From Lutraria lutraria (Eukaryota; Mollusca; Bivalvia; Venerida; Mactridae): a DNA stretch of 64,000 nt. Each line of letters begins with the position of its first letter. The stretch's first letter is position 1. Where the stretch lies: NCBI GenBank assembly GCA_964023205.1, contig OZ026837.1:8040088-8104087 (forward strand), written 5' to 3'. Shown here in pieces: positions 1 through 13,441 of the stretch. Both the position numbers and the translations under genes were made by a program. The notes beneath the pieces are model-generated. The model saw nothing but the letters and a program-made list of their open reading frames with translations. It was not told the DNA's origin and made no database searches.

Positions 1-3000
1 AAACGAAGCATGGCCACGCCTTTTGTGTCCCTGATTTTCAGGCATGTCCATTACTAGCATGTGCAGTTTCAATGCTAAAGACTAAATAATGGTAGAGATA
101 TTGCAAATCAAAGATGTTCAGCAACTCACTGAGATTTTCCTCGGACATTGTCATTTCTAGAATTTCAATAAAGTCAAAAGTAAGCAGAGCATAGCAAATT
201 CAACCTTGCTACTGACTTCTGTCCATGCGAACTACTTGTAAATAAAGTTGCATTCATGTACCAACAGCGCTTAAGGAGAAAATAAAAAATTAGATTTGTC
301 GTAAAATCTTGACGCCAGGATATTCTAGAAATGTAATAACACCAAAAGTAACCATACTATACCAAATCTGCATTCACCACAGATTTCCATTGATGTATAT
401 TACTTGTCTGTAATGGTCCCATGTCTGTACTATCTACAATTAAAGAGTAAATGAAAGATAAAAATTTGTTGTAAAGCACCCGCGCAAGTAAATTTTCTCT
501 CAAACTGCCATTTCTAAAATGTTAATAACTTCCAAGGTAAACGAAGCATGGCCACGCCTTTTGTGTCCCTGATTTTCAGGCATGTCCATTACTAGCATGT
601 GCAGTTTCAATGCTAAAGACTAAATAATGGTAGAGATATTGCAAATCAAAGATGTTCAGCAACTCACTGAGATTTTCCTCGGACATGGTCATTTCTAGAA
701 TTTCAATAAAGTCAAAAGTAAGCAGAGCATAGCAAATTCAACCTTGCTACTGACTTCTGTCCATGCCAACTACTTGTAAATAAAGTTGCATTCATGTACC
801 AACAGCGCTTAAGGAGAAAATAAAAAATTAGATTTGTCGTAAAATCTTGACGCCAGGATATTCTAGAAATGTAAAAACACCAAAAGTAACCATACTATAC
901 CAAATCTGCATTCACCACAGATTTCCATTGATGTATATTACTTGTCTGTAATGGTCCCATGTCTGTACTATCTACAATTAAAGAGTAAATGAAAGATAAA
1001 AATTTGTCGTAAAGCACCCGCACAAGTAAATTTTCTCTCAAACTGCCATTTCTAAAATGCTAATAACTTCCAAGGTAAACGAAGCATGGCCACGCCTTTT
1101 AGGGCCCAGATTTTCAGGGATGTCCATTGCTATCATGTGCAGTTTAAATGCTGAAGACTAAATAATGGTAGAGATATTGCAAATCAAAGATGTTCAGCAA
1201 CTCACTGAGATTTTCCTCGGACATGGTCATTTCTAGAATTTCAATAAAGTCAAAAGTAAGCAGAGCATAGCAAATTCAACCTTGCTACTGACTTCTGTTC
1301 ATGCCAACTACTTGTAAATAAAGTTGCATTCATGTACCAACAGCGCTTAAGGAGAAAATAAAAAATTAGATTTGTCGTAAAATCTTGACGCCAGGATATT
1401 CTAGAAATGTAATAACACCAAAAGTAACCATACCATACCAAATCTGCTTTCACCACAGATTTCCATTGATGTATATTACTTGTCTGTAATGGTCCCATGT
1501 CTGTACTATCTACAATTAAAGAGTAAATGAAATATAAAAATTTGTTGTAAAGCACCCGCGCAAGTAAATTTTCTCTCAAACTGCCATTTCTAAAATGTTA
1601 ATAACTTCCAAGGTAACAAGGCATGGCCACGCCTTTTGTGTCCCTGATTTTCAGGGATGTCCATTGCTATCATGTGCAGTTTAAATGCTGAAGACTAAAT
1701 AATGGTAGAGATATTGCAAATCAAAGATGTTCAGCAACTCTCTGAGATTTTCCTCGGACATGGTCATTTCTAGAATTTCAATAAAGTCAAAAGTAAGCAG
1801 AGCATAGCAAATTCAACCTTGCTACTGACTTCTGTCCATGCCAACTACTTGTAAATAAAGTTGCATTCATGTACCAACAGCGCTTAAGGAGAAAATAAAA
1901 AATTAGATTTGTCGTAAAATCTTGACGCCAGGATATTCTAGAAATGTAATAACACCAAAAGTAACCATACCATACCAAATCTGCTTTCACCACAGATTTC
2001 CATTGATGTATATTACTTGTCTGTAATGGTCCCATGTCTGTACTATCTACAATTAAAGAGTAAATGAAAGATAAAAATTTGTCGTAAAGCACCCGCACAA
2101 GTAAATTTTCTCTCAAACTGCCATTTCTAAAATGTTAATAACTTCCAAGGTAAACGAAGCATGGCCACGCCTTTTGTGTCCCTGATTTTCAGGCATGTCC
2201 ATTACTAGCATGTGCAGTTTCAATGCTAAAGACTAAATAATGGTAGAGATATTGCAAATCAAAGATGTTCAGCAACTCACTGAGATTTTCCTCGGACATG
2301 GTCATTTCTAGAATTTCAATAAAGTCAAAAGTAAGCAGAGCATAGCAAATTCAACCTTGCTACTGACTTCTGTCCATGCCAACTACTTGTAAATAAAGTT
2401 GCATTCATGTACCAACAGCGCTTAAGGAGAAAATAAAAAATTAGATTTGTCGTAAAATCTTGACGCCAGGATATTCTAGAAATGTAATAACACCAAAAGT
2501 AACCATACCATACCAAATCTGCTTTCACCACAGATTTCCATTGATGTATATTACTTGTCTGTAATGATCCCATGTCTGTACTATCTACAATTAAAGAGTA
2601 AATGAAATATAAAAATTTGTTGTAAAGCACCCGCGCAAGTAAATTTTCTCTCAAACTGCCATTTCTAAAATGTTAATAACTTCCAAGGTAACAAGGCATG
2701 GCCACGCCTTTTGTGTCCCTGATTTTCAGGGATGTCCATTGCTATCATGTGCAGTTTAAATGCTGAAGACTAAATAATGGTAGAGATATTGCAAATCAAA
2801 GATGTTCAGCAACTCACTGAGATTTTCCTCGGACATGGTCATTTCTAGAATTTCAATAAAGTCAAAAGTAAGCAGAGCATAGCAAATTCAACCTTGCTAC
2901 TGACTTCTGTCCATGCCAACTACTTGTAAATAAAGTTGCATTCATGTACCAACAGCGCTTAAGGAGAAAATAAAAAATTAGATTTGTCGTAAAATCTTGA

Positions 3001-4302
3001 CGCCAGGATATTCTAGAAATGTAAAAACACCAAAAGTAACCATACTATACCAAATCTGCATTCACCACAGATTTCCATTGATGTATATAACTTGTCTGTA
3101 ATGGTCCCATGTCTGTACTATCTACAATTAAAGAGTAAATGAAAGATAAAAATTTGTCGTAAAGCACCCGCACAAGTAAATTTTCTCTCAAACTGCCATT
3201 TCTAAAATGCTAATAACTTCCAAGGTAAACGAAGCATGGCCACGCCTTTTAGGGCCCAGATTTTCAGGGATGTCCATTGCTATCATGTGCAGTTTAAATG
3301 CTGAAGACTAAATAATGGTAGAGATATTGCAAATCAAAGATGTTCAGCAACTCACTGAGATTTTCCTCGGACATGGTCATTTCTAGAATTTCAATAAAGT
3401 CAAAAGTAAGCAGAGCATAGCAAATTCAACCTTGCTACTGACTTCTGTCCATGCGAACTACTTGTAAATAAAGTTGCATTCATGTACCAACAGCGCTTAA
3501 GGAGAAAATAAAAAATTAGATTTGTCGTAAAATCTTGACGCCAGGATATTCTAGAAATGTAATAACACCAAAAGTAACCATACTATACCAAATCTGCATT
3601 CACCACAGATTTCCATTGATGTATATTACTTGTCTGTAATGGTCCCATGTCTGTACTATCTACAATTAAAGAGTAAATGAAAGATAAAAATTTGTCGTAA
3701 AGCACCCGCACAAGTAAATTTTCTCTCAAACTGCCATTTCTAAAATGTTAATAACTTCCAAGGTAAACAAAGCATGGCCACGCCTTTTGTGTCCCTGATT
3801 TTAAGGCATGTCCATTACTATCATGTGCAGTTTAAATGCTGAAGACTAAATAATGGTAGAGATATTGCAAATCAAAGATGTTCAGCAACTCTCTGAGATT
3901 TTCCTCGGACATGGTCATTTCTGGAATTTCAATAAAGTCCAAAGTAACCAGAGCATAGCAAATTCAACCTTGCTACTGACTTCTGTCCATGCCAACTACT
4001 TGTAAATAAAGTTGCATTCATGTACCAACAGCGCTTAAGGAGAAAATAAACAATAAGATTTGTCGTAAAATCTTGACGCCAGGATATTCTAGAAATGTAA
4101 TAACACCAAAAGTAACCATACCATACCAAATCTGCTTTCACCACAGATTTCCATTGATGTATATTACTTGTCTGTAATGGTCCCATGTCTGTACTATCTA
4201 CAATTAAAGAGTAAATGAAAGATAAAAATTTGTTGTAAAGCACCCGCGCAAGTAAATTTTCTCTCAAACTGCCATTTCTAAAATGTTAATAACTTCCAAG
4301 GT
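1..4302. repeat. Higher-order repeat A, copy 1 (8 monomers)
   Basis: Eight distinguishable monomers. Types 3 and 7 carry 'agggcccag' instead of 'gtgtccctg'. Type 8 carries 'ttctggaatttc', 'gtccaaagtaacc' and 'aacaataag'. Types 4 and 6 begin 'aacaaggcatgg'. Type 5 has 'gtaatgatccc'. The same order restarts 4302 bp later (landmark 8 to 4310). The unit start is arbitrary; the window edge is used. Confidence 0.93.
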
Positions 4303-7300
4303 AAACGAAGCATGGCCACGCCTTTTGTGTCCCTGATTTTCAGGCATGTCCATTACTAGCATGTGCAGTTTCAATGCTAAAGACTAAATAATGGTAGAGA
4401 TATTGCAAATCAAAGATGTTCAGCAACTCACTGAGATTTTCCTCGGACATTGTCATTTCTAGAATTTCAATAAAGTCAAAAGTAAGCAGAGCATAGCAAA
4501 TTCAACCTTGCTACTGACTTCTGTCCATGCGAACTACTTGTAAATAAAGTTGCATTCATGTACCAACAGCGCTTAAGGAGAAAATAAAAAATTAGATTTG
4601 TCGTAAAATCTTGACGCCAGGATATTCTAGAAATGTAATAACACCAAAAGTAACCATACTATACCAAATCTGCATTCACCACAGATTTCCATTGATGTAT
4701 ATTACTTGTCTGTAATGGTCCCATGTCTGTACTATCTACAATTAAAGAGTAAATGAAAGATAAAAATTTGTTGTAAAGCACCCGCGCAAGTAAATTTTCT
4801 CTCAAACTGCCATTTCTAAAATGTTAATAACTTCCAAGGTAAACGAAGCATGGCCACGCCTTTTGTGTCCCTGATTTTCAGGCATGTCCATTACTAGCAT
4901 GTGCAGTTTCAATGCTAAAGACTAAATAATGGTAGAGATATTGCAAATCAAAGATGTTCAGCAACTCACTGAGATTTTCCTCGGACATGGTCATTTCTAG
5001 AATTTCAATAAAGTCAAAAGTAAGCAGAGCATAGCAAATTCAACCTTGCTACTGACTTCTGTCCATGCCAACTACTTGTAAATAAAGTTGCATTCATGTA
5101 CCAACAGCGCTTAAGGAGAAAATAAAAAATTAGATTTGTCGTAAAATCTTGACGCCAGGATATTCTAGAAATGTAAAAACACCAAAAGTAACCATACTAT
5201 ACCAAATCTGCATTCACCACAGATTTCCATTGATGTATATTACTTGTCTGTAATGGTCCCATGTCTGTACTATCTACAATTAAAGAGTAAATGAAAGATA
5301 AAAATTTGTCGTAAAGCACCCGCACAAGTAAATTTTCTCTCAAACTGCCATTTCTAAAATGCTAATAACTTCCAAGGTAAACGAAGCATGGCCACGCCTT
5401 TTAGGGCCCAGATTTTCAGGGATGTCCATTGCTATCATGTGCAGTTTAAATGCTGAAGACTAAATAATGGTAGAGATATTGCAAATCAAAGATGTTCAGC
5501 AACTCACTGAGATTTTCCTCGGACATGGTCATTTCTAGAATTTCAATAAAGTCAAAAGTAAGCAGAGCATAGCAAATTCAACCTTGCTACTGACTTCTGT
5601 CCATGCCAACTACTTGTAAATAAAGTTGCATTCATGTACCAACAGCGCTTAAGGAGAAAATAAAAAATTAGATTTGTCGTAAAATCTTGACGCCAGGATA
5701 TTCTAGAAATGTAATAACACCAAAAGTAACCATACCATACCAAATCTGCTTTCACCACAGATTTCCATTGATGTATATTACTTGTCTGTAATGGTCCCAT
5801 GTCTGTACTATCTACAATTAAAGAGTAAATGAAATATAAAAATTTGTTGTAAAGCACCCGCGCAAGTAAATTTTCTCTCAAACTGCCATTTCTAAAATGT
5901 TAATAACTTCCAAGGTAACAAGGCATGGCCACGCCTTTTGTGTCCCTGATTTTCAGGGATGTCCATTGCTATCATGTGCAGTTTAAATGCTGAAGACTAA
6001 ATAATGGTAGAGATATTGCAAATCAAAGATGTTCAGCAACTCTCTGAGATTTTCCTCGGACATGGTCATTTCTAGAATTTCAATAAAGTCAAAAGTAAGC
6101 AGAGCATAGCAAATTCAACCTTGCTACTGACTTCTGTCCATGCCAACTACTTGTAAATAAAGTTGCATTCATGTACCAACAGCGCTTAAGGAGAAAATAA
6201 AAAATTAGATTTGTCGTAAAATCTTGACGCCAGGATATTCTAGAAATGTAATAACACCAAAAGTAACCATACCATACCAAATCTGCTTTCACCACAGATT
6301 TCCATTGATGTATATTACTTGTCTGTAATGGTCCCATGTCTGTACTATCTACAATTAAAGAGTAAATGAAAGATAAAAATTTGTCGTAAAGCACCCGCAC
6401 AAGTAAATTTTCTCTCAAACTGCCATTTCTAAAATGTTAATAACTTCCAAGGTAAACGAAGCATGGCCACGCCTTTTGTGTCCCTGATTTTCAGGCATGT
6501 CCATTACTAGCATGTGCAGTTTCAATGCTAAAGACTAAATAATGGTAGAGATATTGCAAATCAAAGATGTTCAGCAACTCACTGAGATTTTCCTCGGACA
6601 TGGTCATTTCTAGAATTTCAATAAAGTCAAAAGTAAGCAGAGCATAGCAAATTCAACCTTGCTACTGACTTCTGTCCATGCCAACTACTTGTAAATAAAG
6701 TTGCATTCATGTACCAACAGCGCTTAAGGAGAAAATAAAAAATTAGATTTGTCGTAAAATCTTGACGCCAGGATATTCTAGAAATGTAATAACACCAAAA
6801 GTAACCATACCATACCAAATCTGCTTTCACCACAGATTTCCATTGATGTATATTACTTGTCTGTAATGATCCCATGTCTGTACTATCTACAATTAAAGAG
6901 TAAATGAAATATAAAAATTTGTTGTAAAGCACCCGCGCAAGTAAATTTTCTCTCAAACTGCCATTTCTAAAATGTTAATAACTTCCAAGGTAACAAGGCA
7001 TGGCCACGCCTTTTGTGTCCCTGATTTTCAGGGATGTCCATTGCTATCATGTGCAGTTTAAATGCTGAAGACTAAATAATGGTAGAGATATTGCAAATCA
7101 AAGATGTTCAGCAACTCACTGAGATTTTCCTCGGACATGGTCATTTCTAGAATTTCAATAAAGTCAAAAGTAAGCAGAGCATAGCAAATTCAACCTTGCT
7201 ACTGACTTCTGTCCATGCCAACTACTTGTAAATAAAGTTGCATTCATGTACCAACAGCGCTTAAGGAGAAAATAAAAAATTAGATTTGTCGTAAAATCTT

Positions 7301-8604
7301 GACGCCAGGATATTCTAGAAATGTAAAAACACCAAAAGTAACCATACTATACCAAATCTGCATTCACCACAGATTTCCATTGATGTATATAACTTGTCTG
7401 TAATGGTCCCATGTCTGTACTATCTACAATTAAAGAGTAAATGAAAGATAAAAATTTGTCGTAAAGCACCCGCACAAGTAAATTTTCTCTCAAACTGCCA
7501 TTTCTAAAATGCTAATAACTTCCAAGGTAAACGAAGCATGGCCACGCCTTTTAGGGCCCAGATTTTCAGGGATGTCCATTGCTATCATGTGCAGTTTAAA
7601 TGCTGAAGACTAAATAATGGTAGAGATATTGCAAATCAAAGATGTTCAGCAACTCACTGAGATTTTCCTCGGACATGGTCATTTCTAGAATTTCAATAAA
7701 GTCAAAAGTAAGCAGAGCATAGCAAATTCAACCTTGCTACTGACTTCTGTCCATGCGAACTACTTGTAAATAAAGTTGCATTCATGTACCAACAGCGCTT
7801 AAGGAGAAAATAAAAAATTAGATTTGTCGTAAAATCTTGACGCCAGGATATTCTAGAAATGTAATAACACCAAAAGTAACCATACTATACCAAATCTGCA
7901 TTCACCACAGATTTCCATTGATGTATATTACTTGTCTGTAATGGTCCCATGTCTGTACTATCTACAATTAAAGAGTAAATGAAAGATAAAAATTTGTCGT
8001 AAAGCACCCGCACAAGTAAATTTTCTCTCAAACTGCCATTTCTAAAATGTTAATAACTTCCAAGGTAAACAAAGCATGGCCACGCCTTTTGTGTCCCTGA
8101 TTTTAAGGCATGTCCATTACTATCATGTGCAGTTTAAATGCTGAAGACTAAATAATGGTAGAGATATTGCAAATCAAAGATGTTCAGCAACTCTCTGAGA
8201 TTTTCCTCGGACATGGTCATTTCTGGAATTTCAATAAAGTCCAAAGTAACCAGAGCATAGCAAATTCAACCTTGCTACTGACTTCTGTCCATGCCAACTA
8301 CTTGTAAATAAAGTTGCATTCATGTACCAACAGCGCTTAAGGAGAAAATAAACAATAAGATTTGTCGTAAAATCTTGACGCCAGGATATTCTAGAAATGT
8401 AATAACACCAAAAGTAACCATACCATACCAAATCTGCTTTCACCACAGATTTCCATTGATGTATATTACTTGTCTGTAATGGTCCCATGTCTGTACTATC
8501 TACAATTAAAGAGTAAATGAAAGATAAAAATTTGTTGTAAAGCACCCGCGCAAGTAAATTTTCTCTCAAACTGCCATTTCTAAAATGTTAATAACTTCCA
8601 AGGT
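4303..8604. repeat. Higher-order repeat A, copy 2 (8 monomers)
   Basis: Near-identical to 1-4302 with the same eight monomer types in the same order. Few differences are visible; one is the g/a-type change that alters a single codon of the minus-strand frame in the third monomer (near 1301 versus 5603). This indicates recent amplification or conversion of the whole 4302-bp block. Confidence 0.93.
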
Positions 8605-10217
8605 AAACGAAGCATGGCCACGCCTTTTGTGTCCCTGATTTTCAGGCATGTCCATTACTAGCATGTGCAGTTTCAATGCTAAAGACTAAATAATGGTAGA
8701 GATATTGCAAATCAAAGATGTTCAGCAACTCACTGAGATTTTCCTCGGACATTGTCATTTCTAGAATTTCAATAAAGTCAAAAGTAAGCAGAGCATAGCA
8801 AATTCAACCTTGCTACTGACTTCTGTCCATGCGAACTACTTGTAAATAAAGTTGCATTCATGTACCAACAGCGCTTAAGGAGAAAATAAAAAATTAGATT
8901 TGTCGTAAAATCTTGACGCCAGGATATTCTAGAAATGTAATAACACCAAAAGTAACCATACTATACCAAATCTGCATTCACCACAGATTTCCATTGATGT
9001 ATATTACTTGTCTGTAATGGTCCCATGTCTGTACTATCTACAATTAAAGAGTAAATGAAAGATAAAAATTTGTTGTAAAGCACCCGCGCAAGTAAATTTT
9101 CTCTCAAACTGCCATTTCTAAAATGTTAATAACTTCCAAGGTAAACGAAGCATGGCCACGCCTTTTGTGTCCCTGATTTTCAGGCATGTCCATTACTAGC
9201 ATGTGCAGTTTCAATGCTAAAGACTAAATAATGGTAGAGATATTGCAAATCAAAGATGTTCAGCAACTCACTGAGATTTTCCTCGGACATGGTCATTTCT
9301 AGAATTTCAATAAAGTCAAAAGTAAGCAGAGCATAGCAAATTCAACCTTGCTACTGACTTCTGTCCATGCCAACTACTTGTAAATAAAGTTGCATTCATG
9401 TACCAACAGCGCTTAAGGAGAAAATAAAAAATTAGATTTGTCGTAAAATCTTGACGCCAGGATATTCTAGAAATGTAAAAACACCAAAAGTAACCATACT
9501 ATACCAAATCTGCATTCACCACAGATTTCCATTGATGTATATTACTTGTCTGTAATGGTCCCATGTCTGTACTATCTACAATTAAAGAGTAAATGAAAGA
9601 TAAAAATTTGTCGTAAAGCACCCGCACAAGTAAATTTTCTCTCAAACTGCCATTTCTAAAATGCTAATAACTTCCAAGGTAAACGAAGCATGGCCACGCC
9701 TTTTAGGGCCCAGATTTTCAGGGATGTCCATTGCTATCATGTGCAGTTTAAATGCTGAAGACTAAATAATGGTAGAGATATTGCAAATCAAAGATGTTCA
9801 GCAACTCACTGAGATTTTCCTCGGACATGGTCATTTCTAGAATTTCAATAAAGTCAAAAGTAAGCAGAGCATAGCAAATTCAACCTTGCTACTGACTTCT
9901 GTCCATGCCAACTACTTGTAAATAAAGTTGCATTCATGTACCAACAGCGCTTAAGGAGAAAATAAAAAATTAGATTTGTCGTAAAATCTTGACGCCAGGA
10001 TATTCTAGAAATGTAATAACACCAAAAGTAACCATACCATACCAAATCTGCTTTCACCACAGATTTCCATTGATGTATATTACTTGTCTGTAATGGTCCC
10101 ATGTCTGTACTATCTACAATTAAAGAGTAAATGAAATATAAAAATTTGTTGTAAAGCACCCGCGCAAGTAAATTTTCTCTCAAACTGCCATTTCTAAAAT
10201 GTTAATAACTTCCAAGG
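8605..10217. repeat. Higher-order repeat A, copy 3, truncated after 3 monomers
   Basis: Monomers at 8612, 9150 and 9688 match types 1, 2 and 3 of HOR A. The next monomer is a type 4 variant with 'gtaaaaacacc' in place of 'gtaataacacc', and then types 5 and 6 are skipped. Confidence 0.85.
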
Positions 10218-11829
10218 TAACAAGGCATGGCCACGCCTTTTGTGTCCCTGATTTTCAGGGATGTCCATTGCTATCATGTGCAGTTTAAATGCTGAAGACT
10301 AAATAATGGTAGAGATATTGCAAATCAAAGATGTTCAGCAACTCTCTGAGATTTTCCTCGGACATGGTCATTTCTAGAATTTCAATAAAGTCAAAAGTAA
10401 GCAGAGCATAGCAAATTCAACCTTGCTACTGACTTCTGTCCATGCCAACTACTTGTAAATAAAGTTGCATTCATGTACCAACAGCGCTTAAGGAGAAAAT
10501 AAAAAATTAGATTTGTCGTAAAATCTTGACGCCAGGATATTCTAGAAATGTAAAAACACCAAAAGTAACCATACCATACCAAATCTGCATTCACCACAGA
10601 TTTCCATTGATGTATATTACTTGTCTGTAATGGTCCCATGTCTGTACTATCTACAATTAAAGAGTAAATGAAAGATAAAAATTTGTCGTAAAGCACCCGC
10701 ACAAGTAAATTTTCTCTCAAACTGCCATTTCTAAAATGCTAATAACTTCCAAGGTAAACGAAGCATGGCCACGCCTTTTAGGGCCCAGATTTTCAGGGAT
10801 GTCCATTGCTATCATGTGCAGTTTAAATGCTGAAGACTAAATAATGGTAGAGATATTGCAAATCAAAGATGTTCAGCAACTCACTGAGATTTTCCTCGGA
10901 CATGGTCATTTCTAGAATTTCAATAAAGTCAAAAGTAAGCAGAGCATAGCAAATTCAACCTTGCTACTGACTTCTGTCCATGCGAACTACTTGTAAATAA
11001 AGTTGCATTCATGTACCAACAGCGCTTAAGGAGAAAATAAAAAATTAGATTTGTCGTAAAATCTTGACGCCAGGATATTCTAGAAATGTAATAACACCAA
11101 AAGTAACCATACTATACCAAATCTGCATTCACCACAGATTTCCATTGATGTATATTACTTGTCTGTAATGGTCCCATGTCTGTACTATCTACAATTAAAG
11201 AGTAAATGAAAGATAAAAATTTGTCGTAAAGCACCCGCACAAGTAAATTTTCTCTCAAACTGCCATTTCTAAAATGTTAATAACTTCCAAGGTAAACAAA
11301 GCATGGCCACGCCTTTTGTGTCCCTGATTTTAAGGCATGTCCATTACTATCATGTGCAGTTTAAATGCTGAAGACTAAATAATGGTAGAGATATTGCAAA
11401 TCAAAGATGTTCAGCAACTCTCTGAGATTTTCCTCGGACATGGTCATTTCTGGAATTTCAATAAAGTCCAAAGTAACCAGAGCATAGCAAATTCAACCTT
11501 GCTACTGACTTCTGTCCATGCCAACTACTTGTAAATAAAGTTGCATTCATGTACCAACAGCGCTTAAGGAGAAAATAAACAATAAGATTTGTCGTAAAAT
11601 CTTGACGCCAGGATATTCTAGAAATGTAATAACACCAAAAGTAACCATACCATACCAAATCTGCTTTCACCACAGATTTCCATTGATGTATATAACTTGT
11701 CTGTAATGGTCCCATGTCTGTACTATCTACAATTAAAGAGTAAATGAAAGATAAAATTTGTTGTAAAGCACCCGGGCAAGTAAATTTTCTCTCAAACTGC
11801 CATTTCTAAAATGTTAATAACTTCCAAGG
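10218..11829. repeat. Three-monomer block, copy 1 (1612 bp)
   Basis: Monomers resembling type 4 variant, type 7 and type 8. The third ends with the private changes 'gataaaatttg' (one A fewer) and 'cacccgggcaag'. The block is repeated directly at 11830-13441 with the same private changes. Confidence 0.9.
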
Positions 11830-13441
11830 TAACAAGGCATGGCCACGCCTTTTGTGTCCCTGATTTTCAGGGATGTCCATTGCTATCATGTGCAGTTTAA
11901 ATGCTGAAGACTAAATAATGGTAGAGATATTGCAAATCAAAGATGTTCAGCAACTCTCTGAGATTTTCCTCGGACATGGTCATTTCTAGAATTTCAATAA
12001 AGTCAAAAGTAAGCAGAGCATAGCAAATTCAACCTTGCTACTGACTTCTGTCCATGCCAACTACTTGTAAATAAAGTTGCATTCATGTACCAACAGCGCT
12101 TAAGGAGAAAATAAAAAATTAGATTTGTCGTAAAATCTTGACGCCAGGATATTCTAGAAATGTAAAAACACCAAAAGTAACCATACCATACCAAATCTGC
12201 ATTCACCACAGATTTCCATTGATGTATATTACTTGTCTGTAATGGTCCCATGTCTGTACTATCTACAATTAAAGAGTAAATGAAAGATAAAAATTTGTCG
12301 TAAAGCACCCGCACAAGTAAATTTTCTCTCAAACTGCCATTTCTAAAATGCTAATAACTTCCAAGGTAAACGAAGCATGGCCACGCCTTTTAGGGCCCAG
12401 ATTTTCAGGGATGTCCATTGCTATCATGTGCAGTTTAAATGCTGAAGACTAAATAATGGTAGAGATATTGCAAATCAAAGATGTTCAGCAACTCACTGAG
12501 ATTTTCCTCGGACATGGTCATTTCTAGAATTTCAATAAAGTCAAAAGTAAGCAGAGCATAGCAAATTCAACCTTGCTACTGACTTCTGTCCATGCGAACT
12601 ACTTGTAAATAAAGTTGCATTCATGTACCAACAGCGCTTAAGGAGAAAATAAAAAATTAGATTTGTCGTAAAATCTTGACGCCAGGATATTCTAGAAATG
12701 TAATAACACCAAAAGTAACCATACTATACCAAATCTGCATTCACCACAGATTTCCATTGATGTATATTACTTGTCTGTAATGGTCCCATGTCTGTACTAT
12801 CTACAATTAAAGAGTAAATGAAAGATAAAAATTTGTCGTAAAGCACCCGCACAAGTAAATTTTCTCTCAAACTGCCATTTCTAAAATGTTAATAACTTCC
12901 AAGGTAAACAAAGCATGGCCACGCCTTTTGTGTCCCTGATTTTAAGGCATGTCCATTACTATCATGTGCAGTTTAAATGCTGAAGACTAAATAATGGTAG
13001 AGATATTGCAAATCAAAGATGTTCAGCAACTCTCTGAGATTTTCCTCGGACATGGTCATTTCTGGAATTTCAATAAAGTCCAAAGTAACCAGAGCATAGC
13101 AAATTCAACCTTGCTACTGACTTCTGTCCATGCCAACTACTTGTAAATAAAGTTGCATTCATGTACCAACAGCGCTTAAGGAGAAAATAAACAATAAGAT
13201 TTGTCGTAAAATCTTGACGCCAGGATATTCTAGAAATGTAATAACACCAAAAGTAACCATACCATACCAAATCTGCTTTCACCACAGATTTCCATTGATG
13301 TATATAACTTGTCTGTAATGGTCCCATGTCTGTACTATCTACAATTAAAGAGTAAATGAAAGATAAAATTTGTTGTAAAGCACCCGGGCAAGTAAATTTT
13401 CTCTCAAACTGCCATTTCTAAAATGTTAATAACTTCCAAGG
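11830..13441. repeat. Three-monomer block, copy 2 (1612 bp)
   Basis: Direct tandem copy of the preceding block (landmarks 10225 and 11837 are 1612 bp apart). It shares the rare 'gataaaatttg' and 'cacccgggcaag' variants, so it arose by a recent duplication of three monomers rather than by independent mutation. Confidence 0.9.
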
